A stretch of 44,219 nucleotides of DNA from an uncultured Paracoccaceae bacterium (lineage in GTDB: Bacteria; Pseudomonadota; Alphaproteobacteria; Rhodobacterales; Rhodobacteraceae). Under the pieces are notes generated by a model that made no database searches, was not told the origin of the DNA, and saw nothing but the letters and a program-made list of their open reading frames with translations. The stretch spans positions 1 through 44,219 of the forward strand of contig CANMPL010000015.1 of NCBI GenBank assembly GCA_947499715.1, in the 5' to 3' direction. The position numbers were made by a program, and so were the translations under genes. This document shows positions 8,875-16,774 of the stretch, piece by piece. How positions within the stretch are numbered: position 1 is the stretch's first letter; every line of letters begins with the position of its first letter.

Positions 8875-9279
8875 GCCGTCCAACCGAGTCAAGAATGAAC
8901 GGACGCTCAAACGGCGCAAGCTTTGACCCTACCACAAGCATGCAATTAAAGCGGCTGTCCAACTGGTCCTACAATACATTGGGCTTTCCCTTGTATAGCG
9001 AGTTGGTCCCGATCGATCTGCGCGGTCGCGGCGAATGTCACCTATGGCGGGCTGCAATGCAGCAACTTTTGGGTCGTTCGAACGGCAGCTTTGGGCTGGA
9101 ATTTCCGAGAAATCTTGTCAGCTCCCCGAGATAGGACATTCATGCAAGCCGCAGCATCGGTCGCTCCGGGCTGTTTGCGGTCATCTGACGATTTCGCTCG
9201 AGCTTGTTCGCTTGCCCGATGCCCTCCAAAGACTGCATCGCGGACGAAGTGGACCTTGGCGGCACTCTGGGGTAGCCGC
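8875..9279. other. Gene-poor stretch with degenerate intergenic sequence
   Basis: About 400 bases without a convincing gene. Several short open frames exist on the plus strand, but none has a ribosome site or a recognisable protein. Positions 9080-9094 resemble 129-143 in inverted orientation. The stretch may be a decayed gene or a dispersed intergenic sequence. Confidence 0.4.
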
Positions 9280-9675
9280 TCAAGCGAGCCGCTCCAGTCG
9301 CCCTTTCCTCTTTTGAATATTCTTGTAGTCCCACTGAATACGACGGCCTTTTTCCAACCATCTCATCAGGTCGTCGTTGTCGACCTGATGAGCATCGGTG
9401 TAGCGAATTGAAGCGTCCTTGAACTTTCCTGTTCCCGGTCTCAGCATCGGCTCATCGAAATCTGCACCGCTCCAAAACATTAGGCGAATACAGTCCTTAA
9501 GCTTGCTGTACCCGGCAATTGGGTTGCCATTCAAAAACCAGACAGGATGACCGTGCCATATCTTGCTTTCTGCTTCCGGAAGGCCCTCATCATTGGCCTT
9601 TTTCAAAGCATCACAGATCGCCCGATCTTCAAGTGTTTGCAGAGCGTGAAATTCATCTATGGAGGATGGTTTCAT
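9280..9675 (-). CDS. DUF1801 family protein
   Basis: A small soluble protein of 131 residues that matches the DUF1801 family (YdhG-like fold). It has an N-terminal helical part, then the characteristic stretch ESKIWHGHPVWF, then the GxFKDAxIRY region near residue 85 and a basic C-terminal tail. The function of the family is unresolved. The gene stands alone between two gene-poor stretches with no operon partner, so its context gives no clue. The start at 9675 gives a normal family N-terminus. Confidence 0.8.
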   Translation of the reverse strand: MKPSSIDEFHALQTLEDRAICDALKKANDEGLPEAESKIWHGHPVWFLNGNPIAGYSKLKDCIRLMFWSGADFDEPMLRPGTGKFKDASIRYTDAHQVDNDDLMRWLEKGRRIQWDYKNIQKRKGRLERLA

Positions 9676-9997
9676 GATTTTACTTTACCACTTCAGACAC
9701 CCCAAGGAAAGATCTGCTCTGGGCTCATAGCTGACCTTGTAAACGGCTCCCAGCCCGGAACAAGCGGAGCGCGGGGCCATCGATCGTCTTTTGTCTCGCC
9801 ATCGGTCCGAGAGACAATGGACGATGCCACCCCGACGGGCAGGCGATTTCTATGATCTTGGTGTGTCTTCGGTGAGTTATCCCGAAGCTGAAAGATAAAG
9901 TGTCAAATGACAATCGATTGGTTGCCAACCCGCGGGCCGCCGACGGCCCGATAACGCGAAACCGATAAAGACTCAAAGCCCTCATTCCCACATAAGG
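9676..9997. other. Gene-poor stretch with a GC hairpin
   Basis: About 320 bases between the DUF1801 and M48 genes. A hairpin pairs CGGGCC (9933-9938) with GGCCCG (9945-9950) around 6 bases and could stop transcription of the M48 gene (minus strand), though it has no U-tract. An 88-codon open frame (9725-9991, minus) has no ribosome site and reads like translated intergenic sequence. I do not call it a gene. Confidence 0.4.
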
Positions 9998-10681
9998 CTA
10001 GCCCAGCCACTTGGCCTCATTCGCCACAATCGCAGCGATGCGTTGGTCGGTTTTGGGGTGGCTCATGACCCAGGCAGGTGTCGCCGCACCACGGGCGCCG
10101 GTCAAGGTCTCTAGTTTTTTGAACAGGCTGATTTGCGGCCCAGTGCCAATCCCCGCCTTCATCAGCAAGGCAGAGGCATAGGCGTCCGCCTCGAACTCAT
10201 CCTTGCGCGACAGGCCCGCGGCCAGCAAAGTCATCAGACCATTTGCCACAAGCACCCCGATCCCTGGCAAAAACCGATTGAGGACCATCGCGATCGCCGT
10301 CCGCGCGGCATTCTGGCCCGAGAAATCAATCATGCGACGGCGCGAATGACCAAGTGCCACGTGACCCAATTCATGCGCGATCACACTGGCCAATTCCTCA
10401 GCCGTGACCTTGCCCGCCTTGTAACGGTCCATGAACCCGCGGGTGATGAAGATACGGCCGTCCGGGGCGGCCAGGCCGTTGATCGGTTCAATCTCGTAGA
10501 CATGCACCTTGATCTTGGGCAGATCCAAAGCCTCTGCCATCTGATTGCACATCACGCGTAGCACCGGGTCAGTCAGTTCGGTCGATTTCGCATCCAGCTC
10601 TCGCCCGAGCCGCCAGACCGAAAACCGATACATCGCCAGCCCATAAAGCACGGCCAGCAGGATAGGGGTGAGTTTCAACAT
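9998..10681 (-). CDS. Small M48-family zinc metalloprotease
   Basis: A 227-residue membrane-anchored peptidase. A hydrophobic N-terminal segment (residues 1-18) is followed by the M48 domain with the zinc motif HELGH in the context VIAHELGHVALGH, and a downstream EFEADAYA that supplies the third ligand (Glu). This is the short form, without the extra domains of HtpX or BepA. Such proteins act in envelope or lipoprotein quality control, but the target here is unknown. It starts 30 bases after the M24-family gene and is probably co-transcribed with it. The GAAGG directly next to the ATG is too close for a normal ribosome site, so the exact start is slightly uncertain. Confidence 0.9.
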   Translation of the reverse strand: MLKLTPILLAVLYGLAMYRFSVWRLGRELDAKSTELTDPVLRVMCNQMAEALDLPKIKVHVYEIEPINGLAAPDGRIFITRGFMDRYKAGKVTAEELASVIAHELGHVALGHSRRRMIDFSGQNAARTAIAMVLNRFLPGIGVLVANGLMTLLAAGLSRKDEFEADAYASALLMKAGIGTGPQISLFKKLETLTGARGAATPAWVMSHPKTDQRIAAIVANEAKWLG

Positions 10682-10711
10682 CCTTCTTATATAGGGGCTA
10701 CACGGGCGATG

Positions 10712-11857
10712 TCACCGGGTCAGCAGTGCGGTATCGTGCCGCGACAACCGTTCGCAGCCCGTGGCCGTCACCAAGACCGAATGGCCCAGTGTCATCGCCA
10801 GACCAGCGTCGCTGTCCATCAGGATCATATGCAGAAAGAACACCTGATTTTCACGCATGGTCAGCGGATTGCCTGCCGTGAACATCGGGAAATCAACCCA
10901 GATCGGGTTATAGATCGCCCCCATGCCATAGCCACAGGCCTGCAACCTTGCATGGCCAAACCCCGCCTTGTCGAAAACCCGGCAATGGGCGGCGTGGACG
11001 TCCCCCATCGGCGCGCCGGGTCTGATCGCCGCCTCGCAAGCCAAGAGCGCCTCTTCGGTGACCGCGTGCATGCGGATCTGGGCCTCTGACGGCGCACCGA
11101 TGATGATCGTGCGCATCATGGCGGCGTGATAGCGGGCATAGGCGCCCGACCATTCCAGCGTCAGTTGATCGCGCGCATCCAGATGGCGACGACCCGAATA
11201 ATAGCGGCACAGCAATGCGCCGGGGCCGGACCCGATGATGAATTCATTGCCCGCATAATCGCCGCCACCTTTGAAGACCGCACCCTGCATCGCGGCTAGA
11301 ATGTCACCCTCGAACGCGCCTGCGCCGGTGGCCGCAAGGCCTGCATCCAGCGCGTCGTCAGACAGGGCCGCAGCCCGGCGGTGCATTGCGATTTCGGCTT
11401 TGGATTTGTCGCGCCGCAGATCACGGATCAGATCGGATGCTGGCACAAGGCCGGGCAGGGCGACGCGCAAGAGCTGACCGTTGTGATCAGTCAGCCCCGC
11501 CGTGGCGCTTTCATAGCCAATGCGCCCCGCCACTCCCAGATCCGCCAGCAGGCGGGCCAGATCCGTTGCAGGGTTGCTGTCATGGCGTTCCTCCCAGATG
11601 TGGATATGGTCGCGGGGCAGGGTGCTTGTCAGCTCCGCCTGCCGCAAATCAGGCATCCGGGTCAGCAAATGCAGATCGCCCTGTGACGTCAGCACAAGGC
11701 ATTGGAACATCGCAAAGCCAAAGGTGTCATAGCCGCAAATCCAGAACTGGCTCTCAGGCGCAAACATCAGCAACGCGTCCAAACCTGCGTCTTTCATCGC
11801 CGCGTGGGCGCGGGACTGGCGGGCGGCATATTCGGTGGCGTCAAAGTGTAGTGTCAT
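10712..11857 (-). CDS. M24-family peptidase-like protein, creatinase-like, metal ligands missing
   Basis: A 381-residue protein with the two-domain creatinase/aminopeptidase-P layout: an N-terminal domain (1-145) and a pita-bread domain (150-375). The five metal ligands of M24 aminopeptidases (Asp, Asp, His, Glu, Glu) are not in their usual places. The first Asp region reads LTLEWSGAY (Glu235), the second reads YHAAMMRT, the GHGIG-type segment reads GYGMG (Tyr310 in place of His), and the C-terminal Glu of the VTE-type motif is Ala. This pattern resembles creatinase and related metal-free amidinohydrolases, or ectoine-hydrolase-like proteins, more than a true Xaa-Pro peptidase. The substrate is unknown. 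It is probably co-transcribed with the M48 protease. Confidence 0.85.
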   Translation of the reverse strand: MTLHFDATEYAARQSRAHAAMKDAGLDALLMFAPESQFWICGYDTFGFAMFQCLVLTSQGDLHLLTRMPDLRQAELTSTLPRDHIHIWEERHDSNPATDLARLLADLGVAGRIGYESATAGLTDHNGQLLRVALPGLVPASDLIRDLRRDKSKAEIAMHRRAAALSDDALDAGLAATGAGAFEGDILAAMQGAVFKGGGDYAGNEFIIGSGPGALLCRYYSGRRHLDARDQLTLEWSGAYARYHAAMMRTIIIGAPSEAQIRMHAVTEEALLACEAAIRPGAPMGDVHAAHCRVFDKAGFGHARLQACGYGMGAIYNPIWVDFPMFTAGNPLTMRENQVFFLHMILMDSDAGLAMTLGHSVLVTATGCERLSRHDTALLTR

Positions 11858-11895
11858 GGCGTGACCGTCGCGGCCGCTGCCCCATGCGTCAAGTC

Positions 11896-12621
11896 CTAGG
11901 CGTTATTTCGTTTTGACCGACGATAGAGCATCGCGACCCCAGTGAGCAGCAACAAGCCGCCTGCGGGAAGTGGAACAACACCGGAAATCTCACTTGCGCT
12001 AAGTGCACCATCATAAATTTTGATGTTGTCCAAATTGCCTCGGAAATACTCGGTACAGCAAAACTGTTCGCCGAACCGGGTTTGGATGCCGCCAGCATTA
12101 TTGTTCAACGCGATTGCGCTCGAAAACACGAGTGCGCCATCGATATAGACATTCGTCCCGACACCGACTTGGCTCGTCAGTACATAGGTATGAAACAGAC
12201 CGTCCGTTGGAAAGACGACCGGTGTCGACAGAAAACCATCGCCGAAGCGCATTGTGCCATCGGCTTTGTAGCCCATATAGAACCCGTGCGGAGCGCCCAA
12301 GCTGGAAGATCCCTGAGAGATCATTTCCACAAAGTCGTTCTTCAACCCACCCAACGCTTGTGCGTCAATCGATACGGAAAAGTCGGTCAGCCCAGTCGGA
12401 ACCGCATAGCCGTTTAGCTGAGCGTAATCGCCATTTCCGTCAAGTGAGAGTACGCCGCCAACAATCGCCGCGTCGCCAACAAGCGCACCATCGATGCCGC
12501 CGACACTGTCGGTCACCGTACCAGAATTGAAGTCATAAGAATGAATAAGAGCTGCCGCCGTTCCCATTGTTGCGGTGGTAAGCGACAGAGCACAAGTCAG
12601 AAAAAAGGTGAGTGTTTTCAT
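11896..12621 (-). CDS. LamG-like exported protein with VPLPA-CTERM sorting signal
   Basis: A secreted or surface protein of 241 residues. It starts at ATG 12621, which follows GGGG by 9 bases; the upstream in-frame TTG is not needed. A signal peptide covers residues 1-23. The body has the pattern of concanavalin A/LamG jellyroll domains (SYDFNSGTVTDSVG near 28, SLDGNGDYAQL near 59, VYIDGALVFSS). The C-terminus has VPLPA (216-220), a hydrophobic helix and a basic end RRSKRNNA, the classic PEP-CTERM-type signal processed by an exosortase. No exosortase is in the window. It probably decorates the outer surface or an extracellular polymer. The gene appears to be monocistronic. Confidence 0.85.
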   Translation of the reverse strand: MKTLTFFLTCALSLTTATMGTAAALIHSYDFNSGTVTDSVGGIDGALVGDAAIVGGVLSLDGNGDYAQLNGYAVPTGLTDFSVSIDAQALGGLKNDFVEMISQGSSSLGAPHGFYMGYKADGTMRFGDGFLSTPVVFPTDGLFHTYVLTSQVGVGTNVYIDGALVFSSAIALNNNAGGIQTRFGEQFCCTEYFRGNLDNIKIYDGALSASEISGVVPLPAGGLLLLTGVAMLYRRSKRNNA

Positions 12622-12730
12622 CAAATTGGTCCCCAACTAAAATGAGTTTAATAAATGAGCCAAGTTTTGATAACACAAATGCGGTCTAAAAACCAGTTTA
12701 GTGCCCAGACTGGAGAAAGGACGGCGTTGA

Positions 12731-13333
12731 TCAGTTGGACTGTTTTGCGTGTTTGGCGCTGACCTTCCACAGCCAAAGCCCCAAACCAAACGTCATCAGC
12801 GCCGCCGTCACAAAGCCGCTGATATTGCCCAAAAGATCCGACAAGGCGCCAATGTTGTCGGCAAAACTATAGCCGAGCCCGACGTATAGCCCGACCCAGA
12901 CGATTTCGCCCAGGATTCCCCACATGGCAAACCTGACCCATGTGAACCGGGTCAAGCCGCTGATGTAATTGACATAAGGCCCAAGTGGGGCGACCAGCCA
13001 GCACGAAAAGAACACTGACGACCCACCCCATTTGTCCATATAGGCCTCTCCCTTTTTGCGCAGCGCTGCCCGCTTGGGGTTTCGGCCCAGCCAATCGCCA
13101 AAGCGTTTGGAACGACGCGCAATCCAATAGCCCGAATTGTCGCCCATCACCGCCCCCGCAAAGGCCGCCAAAAGCACCGCAGACAGCGCCAGATCACCCG
13201 TCGCCGCAAACCCGCCAGAGGCGAGCATCAGCAATGACGATGGCACCGGCAGGGCAAGGCAGGACAGGAAGGTGACACAGAACACAATCGGCACGCCATA
13301 ATCCGCGACCAGCGATAGGGCGAGCGCGCTCAT
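12731..13333 (-). CDS. DedA family membrane protein
   Basis: A 200-residue inner-membrane protein of the DedA/SNARE-associated family. It has the reentrant-loop signatures: a proline-rich LPVPSSLLML near residue 29, GAVMGDNSGYWIAR near 60, and LVAPLGPYVNYISG near 112, with four to five membrane helices. DedA proteins act in membrane lipid flipping and proton-motive-force homeostasis. Its ATG overlaps the stop of the upstream gene by 4 bases (ATGA), so it is the last gene of the MoxR/VWA operon. Confidence 0.92.
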   Translation of the reverse strand: MSALALSLVADYGVPIVFCVTFLSCLALPVPSSLLMLASGGFAATGDLALSAVLLAAFAGAVMGDNSGYWIARRSKRFGDWLGRNPKRAALRKKGEAYMDKWGGSSVFFSCWLVAPLGPYVNYISGLTRFTWVRFAMWGILGEIVWVGLYVGLGYSFADNIGALSDLLGNISGFVTAALMTFGLGLWLWKVSAKHAKQSN

Positions 13334-13686
13334 TTATCCTGACTTTCGCGCCAGGCCGCTGCGGCCGCATCAATGCGGGCCTGTAGCGCATCCAAGGTCA
13401 GATCTTGCTCTTTGGCGATGGCATCCAAGGAAATCCGGCGCGGAGTTTCGTCCTTGACCAAAAACAAGGCAGGGCCAAGCACCTCGGGGGGGAGCTGATA
13501 TGAATTCGCCACATAGCGCGGTGTCATCCAACCCGCGAGCGGCTGATCCTGATGCGCTGGGTCCATCCAATAGATCGTCGCGGCCAGTGATTTAAAACCG
13601 AAAAAGCCAAGGGCGCATAACGCGATTACAAAGGCCATTAACGCCAGCCGATGCTCTGCCCAAAGATGTGCAATCCGCGCGCGCAT
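13330..13686 (-). CDS. Single-pass membrane protein of unknown function
   Basis: A 118-residue protein with one membrane helix at about residues 14-36, a short charged N-terminus (MRARIAHLW) and an exported or cytoplasmic C-terminal part ending in a helical QARIDAAAAAWRESQDK. I do not recognise the family. The start is fixed by operon structure: its ATG at 13686 overlaps the VWA stop (TGATG), and its own stop overlaps the DedA start (ATGA). It is therefore translationally coupled on both sides and probably works with the MoxR/VWA system. The upstream in-frame extension to 13860 only reads through the VWA gene. Confidence 0.8.
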   Translation of the reverse strand: MRARIAHLWAEHRLALMAFVIALCALGFFGFKSLAATIYWMDPAHQDQPLAGWMTPRYVANSYQLPPEVLGPALFLVKDETPRRISLDAIAKEQDLTLDALQARIDAAAAAWRESQDK

Positions 13687-14870
13687 CAGGTCAGCACCTT
13701 CATACCGCGTTCGATCCCGGCCAGCGTCATCGGCACCATGCGATCCGCACCGAAGATGTCTTGGATCATCTCGATCGACTGGGTGTAGGGCCAGTATTTC
13801 TCGGCCAGCGGATTGATCCACAGGTGGTTGGGCCATTGATCGCGCGCGCGGGCCAGCCATGTGTGGCCCGCCTCTGGGTTCATATGTTCGTTGGCGCCGC
13901 CGGGATAGGCGATTTCATAGGGCGACATCGACGCGTCGCCCACAAAGATGCATTTGTAATCAGACCCATAGGTGCGCAGCACCTCCCACGTCGGTGTCTG
14001 CGCGTTCCAGCGGCGGCGGTTATCGCGCCAGACGCCTTCATACAGGCAATTGTGGAAATAGAAGTGCTCAAGGTGCTTGAATTCCACCTTGGCCGCGCTG
14101 AACAGCTCTTCCACAACTTTGATATGCGGATCCATCGACCCCCCGACATCCAAAAACAGCAACACCTTCACGGCATTGCGCCGCTCCGGTCTTGTTTGAA
14201 CGTCAAGGTATCCGTTTTCCGCCGTTTTGCGGATGGTGCCATGCAGATCAAGCTCTTCATCCGCGCCATCCCGCGCCCAGCGACGCAGGCGTTTCAGTGC
14301 CACCTTGATGTTGCGGGTGCCAAGCTCAACGCTGTCATCAAGGTTGCGGAACTCACGCTTGTCCCAGACCTTGACCGCACGCTGGTGGCGGCTTTCGTTC
14401 TGGCCAATACGCACACCTTCGGGGTTATAGCCATAGGCGCCAAAGGGCGACGTCCCCCCAGTGCCGATCCATTTGGACCCGCCTTGATGGCGGCCCTTTT
14501 GTTCCTCAAGCCGTTTCTTCAGCGTTTCCATCAACTTATCGAAGCCGCCTAATGCTTCAATCTCGGCTTTCTCTTCGGCTGTCAGGTGCTTTTCCACCAT
14601 CTTGCGTAGCCATTCTTCGGGGATGTCGACGGCCTCAACCACGGCGCTGTCGGGGATGTTTTCCAGGCCCTCAAAGGTCGCGGCAAAGGCCTGATCAAAA
14701 CGGTCCAGATGGCGTTCATCCTTGACCATGATCGTGCGCGCCAGAAAGTAGAACGCTTCGATATCATAGGTCGCAAGGCCCGCCTTCATCCCCTCAAGAA
14801 AGGCCAGAAATTCGCGCAAACTGACCGGGACATTCGCCCGGCGCAGATTGTCGAAAAAAGGCAGGAACAT
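13686..14870 (-). CDS. VWA domain protein, CoxE-like, MoxR partner
   Basis: A cytoplasmic protein of 394 residues of the CoxE-like VWA family. The N-terminal helical part (about 1-120) is followed by a Gly-rich linker (GGTSPFGAYGYNPEG) and a VWA domain from about residue 230. Its MIDAS motif reads DVGGSM, so the first Ser of DxSxS is Gly, while the last motif element GDASMS is kept. Such proteins pair with MoxR ATPases in metal-cofactor or complex maturation. The MoxR gene lies upstream in the same operon. The start at ATG 14870 overlaps the stop of the small membrane gene (TGATG). Confidence 0.9.
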   Translation of the reverse strand: MFLPFFDNLRRANVPVSLREFLAFLEGMKAGLATYDIEAFYFLARTIMVKDERHLDRFDQAFAATFEGLENIPDSAVVEAVDIPEEWLRKMVEKHLTAEEKAEIEALGGFDKLMETLKKRLEEQKGRHQGGSKWIGTGGTSPFGAYGYNPEGVRIGQNESRHQRAVKVWDKREFRNLDDSVELGTRNIKVALKRLRRWARDGADEELDLHGTIRKTAENGYLDVQTRPERRNAVKVLLFLDVGGSMDPHIKVVEELFSAAKVEFKHLEHFYFHNCLYEGVWRDNRRRWNAQTPTWEVLRTYGSDYKCIFVGDASMSPYEIAYPGGANEHMNPEAGHTWLARARDQWPNHLWINPLAEKYWPYTQSIEMIQDIFGADRMVPMTLAGIERGMKVLT

Positions 14871-15040
14871 CAGGTGTAGCTGCGTTCGATGAACACAAGG
14901 ACAAACATGCCGATCACGCCAAAGATCATCGCAAAGACGGCGGCCCATTGCAGCATGTCACGCGCGTTGCCGCCGCGCGCGAGCGCGCGCGCTGCGCCCA
15001 ATACTGCACCAAAAATGAGGCCCGCAACAGGAAAGATCAT
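14870..15040 (-). CDS. Small two-helix membrane protein
   Basis: A predicted 56-residue protein with two hydrophobic segments separated by a basic, glycine-containing loop (ARALARGGNARD). It starts at ATG 15040, 13 bases after the DUF2927 lipoprotein stop. A longer reading from 15076 would overlap that gene. Its stop overlaps the VWA start, which supports its being translated. The function is unknown; its place in the operon suggests an accessory role to the MoxR/VWA pair. Confidence 0.75.
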   Translation of the reverse strand: MIFPVAGLIFGAVLGAARALARGGNARDMLQWAAVFAMIFGVIGMFVLVFIERSYT

Positions 15041-15053
15041 AGGCGGTGGTCCC

Positions 15054-16400
15054 TTAGAAAGGGCGCAGCGCCGCAATCTCTGCCAGACGGGCCTGCACGT
15101 TCAAATCAGTGCCAAAGCCGTAGCGCGCCCAACCCAAACTGTCCAGCCGCAGCGCATCCGCCTCAACCGTATTGCCGGTCATCGACAGCGCCTCTGCCTT
15201 GAACATCATCAAGGTGGCCAGCAGCGCCGCGTTCTGGTGCCGCTTGGCCACCGGAATGGCGTCATCTGCCAGACGGATCGTGGTCTGCGCATCACCTGCC
15301 GCAAGGGCAAAGGCGGCTTTTTGCACCGCGATATGCGCGGTGTGAACAGATGTCACCGGACTTGCCCGGTAAACCGCTTCGGCGGCATTGAATGACGCAA
15401 GTGCGGCCGCGGAATCGTGGCCAACCTGCAAGCGCCCATTGGCATATAACGCAAAGCCTGCGCGGGTATCACGCCAGCCAAATGCCTCGCCCAGCTGGAT
15501 CGCGCGGGCTGCGGCCTGTCGGCGACGGTTAGGCGTGCTGCCTGCCGTCAGCGCTGTTTCCATCGCTGTGATCCAGTCGCGCGAGGTATCGGCCTGTGCC
15601 GGGCGACCAGCGCGTTCGCCGCCGGGATTCAGCCGTGCCAAAATCGCCGGGATCTTTTGTGCGACATCAGTGCGTGTCATGCCGCTGGACAGCTCTGGGG
15701 CATAAAACGCCCGCAGCACCAACATATCAAAGCCGGTCAAAACGGTGTGGATGTTGTCGTCGTTGAAAACACTGTCGGGCAGGCGATAAAGGTCATTCAA
15801 CGGCCCCAATGCCTGCGCCAGCTCTTCATGCAAACAATCGCGAATTTCCTGTGGGGCGGCATCAGCAGGCACAAAAATCACCGCACGTTCACGGGTTTTC
15901 AGCGTCGTCCAATCCACCTGACTGGAATGGCGCGTCAGCAGGAACTCTTCCCAACTGGTGATGCGCGGCACCACAAAACACGCAGCCCGCGGCACGGCGC
16001 GCTGCAACGCGGCCTGCGGCACAGCCTCAACCGTGATCGAGGCCTGCGCGCTGTCGGTCGATGTGATATCAATCCCGGCCTCGCGGCGCATCCGCGTCAG
16101 CAACTGTTCCAGATCGCGGGCCATGCTGTCGGGCGCCGGGCCGGCCATGCGTACCGTGATCGGCCCCTCAAAGCGTGACATAGCGGGGATCGTGCGCCCG
16201 CTTTCCATCCGAAAACTCAGGTCCAGAAAATCCTGCGCCATCTCTGCATTGGGGCGCGTGGCGGGTGTAACCGCCTCGGACGTAAAGGCCTTCATCGGGG
16301 GCAGGGTGTTCATCAGCGTCACGGCCCGGCTGGGCGGCGCATCCGGCACAGGCGCACAAGACGCAAGAACGCCAAGCGCAAAGGCAGCAAGTCTATTCAA
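15054..16400 (-). CDS. DUF2927 domain lipoprotein
   Basis: A predicted 448-residue lipoprotein. The signal peptide MNRLAAFALGVLASC has a lipobox with Cys15. The middle part carries the DUF2927 region with the typical run CLHEELAQALGPLNDLY and DDNIHTVLTGFD (about 190-230), and the C-terminal third is helical and TPR-like. It starts with TTG at 16400; no better start exists because the signal peptide begins there. The TTG overlaps the stop of a 39-codon upstream frame, a coupling that would explain translation from a weak codon. It lies between MoxR and VWA genes. DUF2927 function is not known. Confidence 0.85.
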   Translation of the reverse strand: MNRLAAFALGVLASCAPVPDAPPSRAVTLMNTLPPMKAFTSEAVTPATRPNAEMAQDFLDLSFRMESGRTIPAMSRFEGPITVRMAGPAPDSMARDLEQLLTRMRREAGIDITSTDSAQASITVEAVPQAALQRAVPRAACFVVPRITSWEEFLLTRHSSQVDWTTLKTRERAVIFVPADAAPQEIRDCLHEELAQALGPLNDLYRLPDSVFNDDNIHTVLTGFDMLVLRAFYAPELSSGMTRTDVAQKIPAILARLNPGGERAGRPAQADTSRDWITAMETALTAGSTPNRRRQAAARAIQLGEAFGWRDTRAGFALYANGRLQVGHDSAAALASFNAAEAVYRASPVTSVHTAHIAVQKAAFALAAGDAQTTIRLADDAIPVAKRHQNAALLATLMMFKAEALSMTGNTVEADALRLDSLGWARYGFGTDLNVQARLAEIAALRPF

Positions 16401-16516
16401 TGGTCTGCCCCCATGTTGGGGCAGTGGGGGTCTTTAACGGTCCGCATACCAGCCGTGACCGCCAAAATGGCGGGGCTGCGCTGGCATAGATCGACCGGCA
16501 TATTTGCCTTGGTCAC
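16397..16516 (-). CDS. Candidate small ORF coupled to the DUF2927 gene
   Basis: A 39-residue frame starting with GTG at 16516, 6 bases after a very good ribosome site (GAGGAG within 16521-16528). Its TGA stop overlaps the TTG start of the lipoprotein gene. Third-position GC is fairly high, as in real genes here. The peptide contains two cysteines and no membrane segment. I do not recognise it. It could be a coupling leader or a true small protein; it may also be chance. Confidence 0.45.
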   Translation of the reverse strand: MTKANMPVDLCQRSPAILAVTAGMRTVKDPHCPNMGADH

Positions 16517-16774
16517 TCTGCTCTCCTCAATATCGTCAGCCCTATCTGCCTTAGAACTGCGGCCCCTTCTGGGCGCGATTTGGGCAATGCCAAGAACGCG
16601 CCTGTGGGCCACCCGATTAACTATGTCAGGCAGGGGTTAAGCGACTGATAATTTGAGAAGAGTCCCTGAAAATATCGGGGCGTTGCGCGAAAGACTCAGA
16701 ATGGGTTGTGGTGGGCGGAATTCAGCACACCAAATCTAGAAATGCAGATTAACCTTGCGTCAATTTTTTGCGTT
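16517..16774. other. Gap between MoxR gene and the small ORF
   Basis: About 260 bases without a gene, inside an otherwise tightly packed operon. A plus-strand frame (16413-16640) has no support. A separate promoter for the lipoprotein-to-DedA part may lie here; a TTGACG occurs on the minus strand at about 16757-16762, but no convincing -10 element follows. Confidence 0.35.

Noticed and set aside
8856-9134. 92-codon plus-strand frame after the HAD gene
   Set aside because: Overlaps the HAD gene end, no ribosome site and no family recognised; its second half lies in the degenerate repeat-like sequence.
9725-9991. 88-codon minus-strand frame before the M48 gene
   Set aside because: No ribosome site and a composition like translated intergenic DNA; may be part of a dispersed repeat.
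16413-16640. 75-codon plus-strand frame opposite the candidate small ORF
   Set aside because: No ribosome site, and the opposite strand has a much better supported frame.
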